From Desulfosediminicola flagellatus (GTDB taxonomy: Bacteria; Desulfobacterota; Desulfobulbia; Desulfobulbales; Desulfocapsaceae), in assembly GCF_005116655.2 (NCBI RefSeq), contig NZ_CP050698.1:5536501-5600500 (forward strand): a stretch of 64,000 bases of DNA. Direction: 5' to 3'. Below are positions 25,884 to 35,526 of this stretch, in pieces. The notes under the pieces were generated by a model. The model was not told the origin of the DNA. It saw nothing but the letters and a program-made list of their open reading frames with translations, and did not search any database. Each line of letters opens with the position of its first letter. The stretch's first letter is position 1. The translations under genes were made by a program, and so were the position numbers.

Positions 25884-26633
25884 ATGCAACGTCCACAAGT
25901 TCTGATATCGTGCTGCCTGATAGTGATAATAGGACTAAGTATTGCGAGTAAGGTTTATGCCGAATCGGATGAACAGCTTTTAGCCGGAGTGAACTCTCAG
26001 AACTACAGAGTACGATTGGATAACCTGAAGATTATTGAACGGACAACGGTTGAGGATAGCCAGATTTTTCAAGTTCTCGAAGACCGTCTGTTGAAAAACC
26101 AACAATCACCTTCCACGCACTCTAAACATATTGATGAGATGGCCTGGACATGCAAAGCTCTCGCCTCCTCTGCTGATGATCGTTATCTGAAGACTCTGCA
26201 AACTGTTGCAAATTCAAGTCAAAGCCCAAAGTTGAAAAAGCATTGTACCAGCGCTCTGAACAGATATGGATATTATAAACACCGGCGAGGAATTCTTTCT
26301 CAACCTCAGATTGCCGGACTCTCTGCTGAAGCAAGTAAATACATTCATTTGATCTCATCAAAAAATCCAGAGATGATGCGCTCAGGAATACGGATGCTCA
26401 TGACCTCAGGCATGTCAGATGAAGTGGTATTTGATAAAGTGCGTGACGTTCTCCTGGCTCAATACAACAGTTCTACAGATTCGAAATACATTGATTCACT
26501 CGCCTGGCTATGCAAAGGTTTGGCATCATCCGGAAACCAAAAGTATGCCAAAGACCTGAAGACAGTTGAAAACAATGCAACTAGCGTAAAACTCCAACGA
26601 TACGCCCGTGAAAGTCGCTCTAAACTCGAATAA
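25884..26633 (+). CDS. Secreted HEAT-repeat-like protein with internal duplication
   Basis: 249 residues with a signal peptide (hydrophobic residues ~8-25, cleavage near VYAES) and a good ribosome site GGAGGAG. Two halves repeat the same pattern: KHIDEMAWTCKALASSADDRYLKTL near residue 80 and KYIDSLAWLCKGLASSGNQKYAKDL near 205. Each half looks like a short alpha-helical HEAT-type array. Expected in the periplasm, probably for protein binding. No enzyme motif. It lies just past the biosynthetic locus but may be an independent unit, ended by a hairpin. Confidence 0.7.
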   Translation: MQRPQVLISCCLIVIIGLSIASKVYAESDEQLLAGVNSQNYRVRLDNLKIIERTTVEDSQIFQVLEDRLLKNQQSPSTHSKHIDEMAWTCKALASSADDRYLKTLQTVANSSQSPKLKKHCTSALNRYGYYKHRRGILSQPQIAGLSAEASKYIHLISSKNPEMMRSGIRMLMTSGMSDEVVFDKVRDVLLAQYNSSTDSKYIDSLAWLCKGLASSGNQKYAKDLKTVENNATSVKLQRYARESRSKLE

Positions 26634-26691
26634 AAAAAGAAGTATTAATCTGGTATTTTGTTGAACAGCTTGAAAAAAACTATAGGTCATC

Positions 26692-26726
26692 GATTGTGGC
26701 ACGTTCTATTTGGACGTGCCACAATC
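26692..26726. terminator. Hairpin between convergent genes
   Basis: Perfect 13-base arms GATTGTGGCACGT (26692-26704) and ACGTGCCACAATC (26714-26726) with a 9-base loop. It lies between the converging genes ending at 26633 and 26737 and can serve both, though the T-tract on the plus strand is weak. Confidence 0.75.
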
Positions 26727-26736
26727 TGTTCTCTGT

Positions 26737-27288
26737 TTACCAATACCTTCCCAAAATAAATGTCACAGAGTTTATCCCTCTGTTATCATCATCAAGACCA
26801 CCATTTGAAATATGATGGGCTCTCAACCCTGCAAACCAGGTAATGTCGTTGCTGGTGCTATACTCAACCCCCATCCCTGCCTGGGGATTGAAATTGATTC
26901 GTAATCCCTGCCCTTCAACCATAAAGTCTGTATAAATAATACCAATTCCGGCCTCCATATATATCCTCCAGGAACCGGTAACCAAACCATCGAGATAATA
27001 GAGTGCCAGTATGTTGGCTGAAGTGATTATTCGCGTTTCAGGTTGGACTGTGACACCCGCATGGGCTTCAACCTTAAAGCGTAAAGGATCAGGAGCTCGA
27101 TGATGCCAGACAGTCTCATAATCGAACAAAGCAAAGGCAGTCCCTTGAACCCAGGTAATTTCCGATGAAGGATCGTACGAATTCCCCCCAGTCAGACCAC
27201 CGCCATAACGGGTCGGGACCTGCCCGTAAATCGTGGTAGATCCGAACAGCAGAAAAAAAGCAACCAGGAAGAATATTCTGTGTCTCAT
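26737..27288 (-). CDS. PagL-type lipid A 3-O-deacylase (acyloxyacyl hydrolase family)
   Basis: 183 residues from ATG 27288, chosen for its GAGGAAG ribosome site and the signal peptide that follows (FFLVAFFLLFGSTTIYG). The C-terminal motif RAHHISNGG matches the PagL H-x-S active site, and the protein ends on an aromatic residue (Trp), as outer-membrane beta-barrels do. Family role: removes the 3-O-linked acyl chain of lipid A in the outer membrane. A reading frame extends upstream to 27408 but would mask the signal peptide. Confidence 0.75.
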   Translation of the reverse strand: MRHRIFFLVAFFLLFGSTTIYGQVPTRYGGGLTGGNSYDPSSEITWVQGTAFALFDYETVWHHRAPDPLRFKVEAHAGVTVQPETRIITSANILALYYLDGLVTGSWRIYMEAGIGIIYTDFMVEGQGLRINFNPQAGMGVEYSTSNDITWFAGLRAHHISNGGLDDDNRGINSVTFILGRYW

Positions 27289-27582
27289 AAATGCTTCCTC
27301 ATTCCGACTGTGTAAATCAAAACGAGATAATAGACGAAAGACTATGCACTTAAGCTCAAACAAGTGAATTACTTGCTTGTGCTTCACCCGTTTAAGACGT
27401 ATTAACAATTATCTTATTTTTTGAAAAAAACTATCTCGGTAATCCCTCACACTTGCGACATGCTAGCCGGACCACCGTAACAGCTAATAGACAGGCAAGA
27501 ACCACAACCATTACCCACGTCCTTGATGACAACGTCGAAATAAATCCCATAATAGCCCCATACGATATATTTAACAGATCGT

Positions 27583-28083
27583 CTATTTGTAGAGATTATC
27601 ATAAAAATCTCTGTAATCAACGTTCAGCTTTTTACCAGTTTTGGAAATATCCATATATTTGAAGCTCTGCATCATTGTATGGGCTGTTTCATGATCAATT
27701 TCCTCTATAAAAAGGCCTGTGGTGTAACCCACTTTACAGTACAGATATACTGTCTCACCAGGTCGATCCTGAACCCGATAATGCATTAATGGTCCAGATA
27801 CATATGCCACTATCTCATTCTCTCCGCTTTTCACATTGAAATTACAGAAAGTTCCTGGAGTTACAACATCTACAACCGTGTCATTTGCAATAATTGCAAA
27901 TTTACGTGCTGAACCTAAAGCACTATTTTCGCGAAATACAAAGATCGAAGTTTCATCCTCAGCAGGAGCTTCAGGTTCAACATATGAAAGGACCTGGGCA
28001 TCATATGTATTTGCAGAGCAACCATTAAAAAGCACAGCAAAAAGGAGTAACATCAAAACACTGAACATACTTTCTTGTTTCAT
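27583..28083 (-). CDS. DUF2846-like lipoprotein
   Basis: 166 residues with a lipoprotein signal peptide ending in LFNGCSA, preceded by a GAGGGG ribosome site. The region ETSIFVFRENSALGSARKFAI...VVDVVTPGTFCNFNVKSGENEIVAY fits the DUF2846 fold, a small beta-rich domain of membrane-anchored lipoproteins. Function unknown. It forms a minus-strand pair with the lipoprotein gene at 28178. Confidence 0.65.
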   Translation of the reverse strand: MKQESMFSVLMLLLFAVLFNGCSANTYDAQVLSYVEPEAPAEDETSIFVFRENSALGSARKFAIIANDTVVDVVTPGTFCNFNVKSGENEIVAYVSGPLMHYRVQDRPGETVYLYCKVGYTTGLFIEEIDHETAHTMMQSFKYMDISKTGKKLNVDYRDFYDNLYK

Positions 28084-28177
28084 TTTCCCCTCAGATAAAT
28101 CCAGAGCAAGAAAATTAGATGGTCTTCTTGCTTTGGATTTTGAAATATTGATTTTCAGTCAAAAAGACATACTTAAA

Positions 28178-28759
28178 TTAGAATTTACCAGAAGTTAATA
28201 TTTCATCTTGGAGCTTGTTGAAGGCCTTTTGAGTTGCTTTTCTGGCTGCAAGAGAAAAATCATGTTTAAATTGATCAAACTCAGCAGAGCCCTCACTTTC
28301 AACTGTTTTTTCCCATATGACTTCTCCACTTTTGTCGATTGCTTTACAAGCTATCTTCATACTAAATTTAGTCGGTGGCCAAGTAAACATACTCTCTGAG
28401 GAAGAATCAGTACTAAACACCGGTGTGAAAATATATGAAATATCGTTTGCAGCAATCTCCTGAACGTCATCAGCCGCCTGCAACTTCACCACCTTTATAA
28501 AAATATTAGACAAAATTTTGTTAAACGCTGGTTCAGTCTCTTTGTAGGGAAAATATTTCACCTTGTCCCCCCCACCACCGGGCGTAGTTACTTCTTTATT
28601 TAGATCCTCATTAGAAATGTAATAACCAACATTTTTATCTATTTTTTCCTCGACCTCTTTATCAAGAGTATTCATCGGGGGAGTAATATTTATAGAATGT
28701 CCACAACCAACCAAAGAGGACAGCAGCAGCATTGCCAGTAAGCGGTAAAAATATTTCAA
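28178..28759 (-). CDS. Hypothetical lipoprotein
   Basis: 193 residues with a lipobox at LSSLVGCGHS. The mature part has no motif I recognise; it carries a short Gly run (TPGGGGDK) and charged helices. It precedes the DUF2846 lipoprotein in the same direction with a gap of about 95 bases, so the two may be one operon at the cell envelope. Confidence 0.6.
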   Translation of the reverse strand: MKYFYRLLAMLLLSSLVGCGHSINITPPMNTLDKEVEEKIDKNVGYYISNEDLNKEVTTPGGGGDKVKYFPYKETEPAFNKILSNIFIKVVKLQAADDVQEIAANDISYIFTPVFSTDSSSESMFTWPPTKFSMKIACKAIDKSGEVIWEKTVESEGSAEFDQFKHDFSLAARKATQKAFNKLQDEILTSGKF

Positions 28760-29353
28760 ACCTCACTCCTTTCAATTTTATGTTAATGTTTAAGATTCAG
28801 ACGTTCATATCCAGCATTTGTTTCTATCTATAGGATATTTCAAGTACACTGGCAACATATACCCACAATAAGACGTGCTTAATCCTTAACGACTAAACAG
28901 CTGTTATACCCTGATTTAATGTAATAAGTTCAATTCTCGCTCTGGATAACCAGTTAGCTTGGCATGCAGAAATCCATAACCAAATCTACATCGCGATAAC
29001 AGTTTGTAATTGTGAAACAATTGCTCATTTCATAGGTAAAGTCAGTGGCAGGTCAGTTTTTCATACAACTATATTGAATAGTGAGCATTATGCTATGGCT
29101 TCCAAGAATAGGGATTTTGGTCAAAATCGAGAGATTTTCAAAAAATAAGCACGGCCACACATTTGATATTGCGAGCATTTTTTTTGAATTTCCGAAGAGT
29201 TTGAGAAAAAGCTATTCTCGGACAGCCTCCTAGAATAGCATATTGGAGGTGGCTATCACCGGAATCCTGAAAATCCTTCACGTGTCGAATACATGATTAT
29301 AATGAATATCTACTCCGGGGAATATTAAACATAACCAACTGCAGGTACATATA
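28760..29353. other. Intergenic region
   Basis: No credible gene. Contains family A repeat copy 3 at 29094-29232; the rest is AT-rich with no clear hairpin or promoter that I could support. Confidence 0.5.
29094..29232 (+). repeat. Repeat family A, copy 3
   Basis: The right end CTATTCTCGGACAGCCTCCT followed by AG is the best-preserved terminus of the family. The left end is damaged (CTTCCAAGAATAG instead of CTGTCCGAGAATAG). The inner GGTCAAAATCGAGAGATTTT and TTGATATTGCGAGCATT match the 12784 copy in inverted orientation. Confidence 0.8.
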
Positions 29354-29650
29354 ATGGGTGTCGTTCACTGCTGTAAACAGATCTTTAAACGTTATAGCGA
29401 CCAGCACCGGGCAGTAATCTGCAAAAACTGGGTGATGCCGCTACGGGCGATTACAGTAACTTCTCTCTTCGCTCATATGGCATGGCGTGCTTACCATCCA
29501 GCACTCTTTTATACATTCGCTATTATCATCATCCACAGCCTGGTGGCTTTGCTTATCCTTGCCGAATGTAAAAGAAGCGATCGATATCATAAAACAATTG
29601 AGGATTTCGAGCGCCGTGAGGCCGCTTATAGAAACAGCTCTACACACTAA
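29354..29650 (+). CDS. Hypothetical small membrane protein (uncertain)
   Basis: 98 residues with about two hydrophobic segments (residues ~27-45 and ~49-68) followed by a charged tail. No recognised domain. It could be a real inner-membrane protein of unknown role or a chance frame; the ribosome site is weak. Confidence 0.3.
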   Translation: MGVVHCCKQIFKRYSDQHRAVICKNWVMPLRAITVTSLFAHMAWRAYHPALFYTFAIIIIHSLVALLILAECKRSDRYHKTIEDFERREAAYRNSSTH

Positions 29651-29814
29651 TACTCAAAATAAATGCATAAGCCGCCAATAGGTTAAAATAATTGTCATTA
29701 CAACACATCAAGGTTCATTAAAAACACCAGTGAACCCATGCTCATTTGACTTTACCAGGCTCCGCTCCATATACTATTAGATAACGATGCAATACTACTA
29801 GTGGGTTATCAACT

Positions 29815-31299
29815 ATGCTTACACAATGTTTTCACCATATTTTCAGAACGTTGCTTCTTTTGTTCTATGTATTTTTTCTGACTATTCCCGCGGATATCCA
29901 GGCAGGAGAACAGGCGGAACGTGCAATCAAAGGCGTTTTAAAACTGATCTCAGATGGGAAACTCGCATCAGGTTCCACCCTCAAAATTCTTGTGAAACAG
30001 GGCAACATAAGAAATTACTGGGGAGTAAACTTCGATCTAAAAAATGAATGGGAAGAAAAAACCGGTATCCTTATTGATGCCAATGTCATGCCGCAAATGC
30101 CTGTTCTTGACTTGTTGAGCAGCAAGAGTGATTTTGATTTTACCATAGCCAGACAGCGAGAGTATCCAGACCTGTTCACTAAAGGCCTTATCCAGGACCT
30201 CACCCCATATGTGAAAAAATATGGAATGGTATTGGATGACAATCCAATTAATGGATATCTACACCCCAAAGCACAAACTGAGTTTGATGGGAAAGTTGTT
30301 GCCATCCCCGCAGACGGAGACATTGCTGTCCTATACCTGCGAAAAGATATGCTTGATGAGCCTGCCAATAAAGAAGCTTTTAAAAAGCAATTCGATCGCG
30401 AGTTAGAACCTCCAAAAACATGGGATGAGTATTTAGATCTCATTAGTTTTTTCCATGATCCAGATAACAATTTTTATGGATCATGCGAAGAACGGGATCT
30501 GCATACCGGTTGGATGTTCTGGATGATTCGATATGCAAGTCAGGCCAATCCCACCCAGTATCTCTTTGACGATGACATGCGTCCGTTGATTAACTCTCCT
30601 GAAGGGATACGGGCGACAGAACAGTACATTGCCACTATTCCCTACTCCCCTCCGGATGCATTGGTGGAAGGTAATAATTACAGCTACACGCTTCCTTTTT
30701 TTAAAAATGGTAATGGTTTTGCTTTTATCCTGACTATGTCCGCAGCCAAGATGCTTAATTCCCGACATTCAAAGCTACGGGGGAAAGTCATGATTTCTCC
30801 CATGCCGGGCAATATCGTTGGGGATGTTCTGGTACAAAAATCCTCGTTTATATACGGTAACAATATCGTTATCTCCACGAGCAGCAAACATCCGGAACTG
30901 GCATTTCTCTATGCTATGTGGCTCTCAGATCCTGAAATTTCATCTCGATCAGTACGCGTTTCAGCCGGTATGGCTGACCCATTTCGATACAATCACCTGA
31001 CGAGTGCAGATCTACATAATACCTATACCAAGCAGGCACTTGATGCAGTCTTAGCGCAATCTTTAACAACGATTCCGGCAGGAACCGGTCTACCTGGAGA
31101 TAATGAATATATTCAGGCTCTGAACGTAAACATATGGCGAGCTGGAAAAAAGGAACTTACACCTTCGCAGGCAATGGAAGAAACAGCACGTGCATGGGAA
31201 CTCATAACTGAGAAATATGGCAGAGCAAAACAGATCGTCATCTGGAAATCATTTAAACAAAAATTTCCTTCAGCTGTATCCACCAGCCTCACACAATGA
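29815..31299 (+). CDS. Extracellular solute-binding protein (family 1, UgpB/MalE-like)
   Basis: 494 residues with a signal peptide (LLLFYVFFLTIPADIQAG). The fold pattern matches ABC transporter binding proteins for sugars or polyols: KILVKQGNIRNYWGVNFDLKNEWEEKTGI near residue 60, PADGDIAVLYLRKDML near 162, and YGNNIVISTSSKHPELAFLYAMWL near 345. No permease or ATPase gene is nearby. Instead it is followed by a histidine kinase and a GGDEF regulator in the same direction, so it probably works as the ligand-sensing part of a signalling system. Confidence 0.85.
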   Translation: MLTQCFHHIFRTLLLLFYVFFLTIPADIQAGEQAERAIKGVLKLISDGKLASGSTLKILVKQGNIRNYWGVNFDLKNEWEEKTGILIDANVMPQMPVLDLLSSKSDFDFTIARQREYPDLFTKGLIQDLTPYVKKYGMVLDDNPINGYLHPKAQTEFDGKVVAIPADGDIAVLYLRKDMLDEPANKEAFKKQFDRELEPPKTWDEYLDLISFFHDPDNNFYGSCEERDLHTGWMFWMIRYASQANPTQYLFDDDMRPLINSPEGIRATEQYIATIPYSPPDALVEGNNYSYTLPFFKNGNGFAFILTMSAAKMLNSRHSKLRGKVMISPMPGNIVGDVLVQKSSFIYGNNIVISTSSKHPELAFLYAMWLSDPEISSRSVRVSAGMADPFRYNHLTSADLHNTYTKQALDAVLAQSLTTIPAGTGLPGDNEYIQALNVNIWRAGKKELTPSQAMEETARAWELITEKYGRAKQIVIWKSFKQKFPSAVSTSLTQ

Positions 31300-31417
31300 T
31301 ATTTCGAGGAATTCTCCTGCCAGGAAGAAATGATGGGATTTGATCCCGAAATTATGTCTCACATAACGCCAGGCTAATACAAAGGCGCAGTTTCTGAACA
31401 GGAAGTAACTCTACTGA

Positions 31418-33757
31418 GTGAAAATTCAGCAATATCATATGTCATCAAACAGAAAAATCACATTCAGAATTCTCTACAAACTTATATTCGGATTTGGAGC
31501 GATCGGGGTAATCGGAGGTTTTATCCTACTTCATGCTAACCGCACCATCCAGGCCACCGCAGAAGTCCTCCGCACCACAGCCACCTCACAAATTGATATT
31601 CTTTCAACAACCAATAAATTGCTCTTTCAAGCGAACCAGCTTCGCATTATGGAATCCGAACTCATTCAACTCGACGATTTTTATGCTGTTACAGGATTAA
31701 TCGACCAACTCTATGATAGCACCGAGCGTTTTGAGAAAGACCTTGAGTATTTTACCAATAATGTGCTTTTAGACGACAAAGAGAAGTCGTTAATAATCAT
31801 GAACAGCTGGCGGCAGTATTACTTAGACATTGCACGTATAATTCAAGCCGCCGCAACAATGAATAAAAAAGAAATTATCAGAATTTCCACATTTTCATCA
31901 AGCCCCCGTTTTCAAATTCTTTCTCAACACCTCAAGCAGGTTTCTGACACAGTAAAAGAACAAGGCAATGCACAATTTAGAAACGCATACGCAACTCTGG
32001 ATTCCATGCGCCAGACCTTTCTCTGGCTCACCATTTCAGGAGTTGTCGCGAGCATTCTGTTCGCATTCATTCTTTCCCGCTCACTATCGATTCGAATAGG
32101 CAGGTTAAACCATGCGGCCGCACAACTCGCCGAGGGAAAACTCAACAAACCCGTCCCGATTGAAGGCAATGATGAGATTGCTGATCTGGCAGATGTATTC
32201 AATATTATGCAGGAGAAGATCAACTATCGCGAAAGCATGCTAAAAAAAGAGCAGGCAAAACTTGAGGATAGAGTAAAAGCCCGAACCTACGAATTAGCGG
32301 CAAGAACAAAAGAACTCGAAATCCAGACAGTAGCCCTCCGAGAGGCCAAAAACCAGGCCGAGATAGCTAATCAGGCCAAAAGCACATTTCTTTCCAGCAT
32401 GAGTCACGAACTGCGCACCCCGCTCAATGCCATCCTCGGCTTTGCCCAACTACTGCAGATGGATGGCAACCTCACCGACGAACAGGCTGAAGGTATTGAT
32501 ATTATACACAAGAGCGGAGACCACTTGCTCACACTGATATCGGACATCCTCGATATTTCTAAAATCGAAGCCAGACGCCTTGAACTTGTGCCCTCTACTA
32601 TTCATGTTCATGATTTTCTCTCAAACATTGCAAACATGATTCGAATTAATGTGAAAGAAAAGGGCCTGACCTTTGAATGCGATTTTGATCAAAATTTACC
32701 TGCAGGAATCGTAGTTGATGGCCAACGGCTCAGACAGGTCCTTTTTAACCTGCTCAGTAATGCTGTTAAATTTACCCAGCAGGGTCACATTCGATTCAGC
32801 GTATATGTCAATAATCAGAGCCCGATTATACCAAATGAATATCAGCTTCGTTTTGAAGTCTCAGACACAGGAAAAGGCATAAGCCCAGAATTTCATGATA
32901 AAATATTCACAGCATTTGAGCAGGTCGGAGATCTCCACGACAAGACGCAGGGGACAGGACTCGGACTTGCCATAAGTCAACGCCTCATTGAACACATGGG
33001 TAGCCGGATTCATCTTACCAGCACCGTCGGCACAGGGTCCACCTTCTGGTTTGATCTGCCGTGCACATCTGCATCAGTTACGCCAGAACGTTTTGACCGG
33101 AACAAAACTATTCTCGGCTATCGGGGAGAAAATCGCACACTCCTTATTGTTGATGACCACAGTTCGAACCGCTCAATTTTACGGGAATTCCTGGCCCCCC
33201 TCGGTTTTCAATTACTCGAAGCCGATAACGGATTAAGGGCAACACAACTTTTTGCCAGCGCCAAACCTGATCTCATTCTTATGGACATGGTAATGCCGGA
33301 AATGGATGGGTATCAGACTACACGTAAAATACGAAAACTTCCGGGAGGACAGAATATCCCCATTATTGCACTCACCGCACGATTGGATACTACGGAAAAA
33401 GCACGATGCACAGAAGCAGGATGCAATGGGTTTCTTGGCAAACCGCTTAACCTGACAGACCTTCTTGAAATAATAGGATCATCCCTTGAAATTACATGGG
33501 ATTATAAAGATGATATAGAAGAGAGCAACAAAACCACATCAATACTCGTGTTGCCTGACACAACCAGGCTCAATGAAATTTACACATTGGCAAAGTACGG
33601 AAATATGAAAAAGATTCGTGACTGGGCTGAAGATCTCGGTAAAGAAAACCCGGAATACCTGCCATTTGCTAATAGGCTAACTGAACTTGCCAGTACCTAT
33701 CAGGAACAGAAGTTGATCGATCTGGTAAAATACTATTTAGGTGATAATTCAAAATGA
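31418..33757 (+). CDS. Hybrid histidine kinase (HAMP-HisKA-HATPase-REC)
   Basis: 779 residues from GTG 31418 with GGAAG before it; ATG 31439 is an alternative. Two membrane helices (residues ~18-44 and ~204-222) bracket a periplasmic helical sensor of ~160 residues. A HAMP domain (~223-275) and coiled coil follow, then the HisKA H-box SHELRTPLNAILGF with phospho-acceptor His330, the ATPase N/G boxes (NLLSNAVKF, DTGKGI, GTGLGLAI) and a receiver domain with Asp623 in LILMDMVMPEMDG. The gene overlaps the next by four bases. The solute-binding protein upstream is the probable input. Confidence 0.9.
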   Translation: MKIQQYHMSSNRKITFRILYKLIFGFGAIGVIGGFILLHANRTIQATAEVLRTTATSQIDILSTTNKLLFQANQLRIMESELIQLDDFYAVTGLIDQLYDSTERFEKDLEYFTNNVLLDDKEKSLIIMNSWRQYYLDIARIIQAAATMNKKEIIRISTFSSSPRFQILSQHLKQVSDTVKEQGNAQFRNAYATLDSMRQTFLWLTISGVVASILFAFILSRSLSIRIGRLNHAAAQLAEGKLNKPVPIEGNDEIADLADVFNIMQEKINYRESMLKKEQAKLEDRVKARTYELAARTKELEIQTVALREAKNQAEIANQAKSTFLSSMSHELRTPLNAILGFAQLLQMDGNLTDEQAEGIDIIHKSGDHLLTLISDILDISKIEARRLELVPSTIHVHDFLSNIANMIRINVKEKGLTFECDFDQNLPAGIVVDGQRLRQVLFNLLSNAVKFTQQGHIRFSVYVNNQSPIIPNEYQLRFEVSDTGKGISPEFHDKIFTAFEQVGDLHDKTQGTGLGLAISQRLIEHMGSRIHLTSTVGTGSTFWFDLPCTSASVTPERFDRNKTILGYRGENRTLLIVDDHSSNRSILREFLAPLGFQLLEADNGLRATQLFASAKPDLILMDMVMPEMDGYQTTRKIRKLPGGQNIPIIALTARLDTTEKARCTEAGCNGFLGKPLNLTDLLEIIGSSLEITWDYKDDIEESNKTTSILVLPDTTRLNEIYTLAKYGNMKKIRDWAEDLGKENPEYLPFANRLTELASTYQEQKLIDLVKYYLGDNSK

Positions 33758-35082
33758 TACAGACATCACCACATGCTGAAGATATCATCCTCATTATTGA
33801 TGACCAACCTGCGAACCTTTCTCTTCTGGTCGAATATCTTGAAAATAAAGAAATTGAGGTGGTTGTTGCTGAAAACGGTACGAATGGCATAGCACGGGCT
33901 AAGTATGTAATTCCTGATCTCATTCTTCTTGATGTCATGATGCCCGGCATCAATGGTTACGAGACCTGCCAGAAATTAAAGGCTGATCCTGATACTGCAG
34001 ACATCCCTGTAATATTCATGACTGCTCTCACAGATATGGTTGATCTCCTGAAAGGCTTTAATTCCGGCGGAGTTGACTACCTCACTAAGCCTGTACAGTT
34101 TGAAGAGGTCTGGGCGCGCATTAATGCTCATCTTACCATCAACCATCTTCGAAAAGATCTCAAGCAGAAGAACACATTGCTTGAACATGAAATTCAGGAA
34201 AGGCTCAAGGCAACAAACAAAATTCATAGTCAGAACGAGTTTCTACATACAGTAATCAATTCCCTTCCACATCCTTTCTATGTCATTGACGCTGATAATT
34301 ACGAAGTTATTATTGCCAACACGAAAGCAGCACCTGAAAATTCCTGGGTAGGAAAAACATGTTACCAAATCAATCACAAAAATTCTGCTCCTTGCAAGGA
34401 TATAGATCCTGCCTGCCCTATGGACCAGGTAAAACTCCATGCAAATCCAGTCATAGTTGAACACATCCATATTGATGACAACGGTATTCAAAAAGATGTA
34501 GAAGTTCACGTCTCCCCAATACTTGATGATCAGGGTAATGTCGCACAGGTTATCAAATATTCTATGGATATCACAGAGAGGAAACGCCTTGAGGAACATC
34601 TGAAAAATATGGCAATCACCGATGAACTAACAGGGCTGTATAACCGTCGTGGATTGCTGACATTGACAAAGAAATACCTGGACATGGCTCAGAGACAGCA
34701 GTGCTCACTTTACCTGCTCTACGCCGATCTTAACAACATGAAATGGGTTAACGATAACCGTGGTCACCAGGCCGGAGATGAACTCCTCATTGAAACAGCT
34801 AAGCTACTGAAAGAAACCTTCCGTCAATCAGATATCATCAGCCGGATTGGCGGCGATGAATTCGCTGTTGTACTTAAAGATGAACACAGTGAACACAATG
34901 AGCAGACAATAACCACCCGGCTCAATGACAATATTCGACGAAGAAACGAAGGGAATCCAAAGTTAAAGATATCGATAAGTCTTGGAGTAGCACGATACGA
35001 TCCAATGAACCCCATATCTCTTGATGAGTTGCTCTCGACAGCCGATTCACGAATGTATAAATGTAAACATCAAATGAAATGA
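33754..35082 (+). CDS. Response regulator: REC-PAS-GGDEF (diguanylate cyclase)
   Basis: 442 residues. Receiver domain with Asp60 in LILLDVMMPGINGYE; coiled linker; PAS-like domain (~165-275) with a cysteine-rich insert CYQINHKNSAPCKDIDPACP common in deltaproteobacterial PAS domains; then a diguanylate cyclase with an intact GGDEF (residues 366-370) and an inhibitory RxxD site (RQSD) five residues ahead of it. It should make cyclic di-GMP when phosphorylated by the upstream kinase. Confidence 0.9.
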   Translation: MIQTSPHAEDIILIIDDQPANLSLLVEYLENKEIEVVVAENGTNGIARAKYVIPDLILLDVMMPGINGYETCQKLKADPDTADIPVIFMTALTDMVDLLKGFNSGGVDYLTKPVQFEEVWARINAHLTINHLRKDLKQKNTLLEHEIQERLKATNKIHSQNEFLHTVINSLPHPFYVIDADNYEVIIANTKAAPENSWVGKTCYQINHKNSAPCKDIDPACPMDQVKLHANPVIVEHIHIDDNGIQKDVEVHVSPILDDQGNVAQVIKYSMDITERKRLEEHLKNMAITDELTGLYNRRGLLTLTKKYLDMAQRQQCSLYLLYADLNNMKWVNDNRGHQAGDELLIETAKLLKETFRQSDIISRIGGDEFAVVLKDEHSEHNEQTITTRLNDNIRRRNEGNPKLKISISLGVARYDPMNPISLDELLSTADSRMYKCKHQMK

Positions 35083-35526
35083 CCTAAAATACTTCTACCT
35101 GCAAGTGGACAAGTACGTAAATCTGTTCTCCGTAATACTCCAGCTTCCCTTACGACAGACAACCACCCAACTCTAATAACAATATTATGTAATTACGTCA
35201 CTCATTCTCAAGATAGAGTTGCCTGTATCCTGAAGACATTTTCCCATAATACTTAATAAATGAAGCATATATTTTCTGTCATGTTAGTTAATGCACATTG
35301 TCATTTAACTTTTTATAGTGTCCCGTCGATTTTGAGCCGTTCACTTTTAAAGAAGATCACTTTAGACGACGCTGCGCAATTGGTGAATGTTGATAAATAA
35401 CAGCTTGCCAATGATCATCAAGACAATAGATTAACATTAAGATGAAATAGCTGTGGCACCATTGCCGCAATGCTGAACAGTATCGTAAAAACTACGCGTT
35501 AACCCACAATTAGGACTTTTCTGATT
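35083..35526. other. Intergenic region before the Mo-hydroxylase operon
   Basis: No credible gene. It holds a candidate sigma-54 promoter (35454-35469). Around 35318-35400 a stretch (starting TGTCCCGTCGATTTTGAG) resembles the end of an insertion sequence when read on the minus strand, but no transposase frame survives. Confidence 0.4.
35454..35469 (+). promoter_or_regulatory. Candidate sigma-54 promoter of the Mo-hydroxylase operon
   Basis: TGGCACCATTGCCGCA has GG and GC spaced by exactly 10 bases, with a perfect TGGCAC -24 box. The -12 box is CCGC instead of TTGC, so it may be weak or accidental. It lies 58 bases before the first structural gene. Confidence 0.35.

Noticed and set aside
27453-27662. 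A 69-residue frame on the plus strand
   Set aside because: It runs into the convergent DUF2846 gene and has no start signal or domain.
35318-35400. Possible insertion sequence remnant
   Set aside because: The end-like sequence is suggestive on the minus strand, but only stop-riddled short frames remain and no second end was found.
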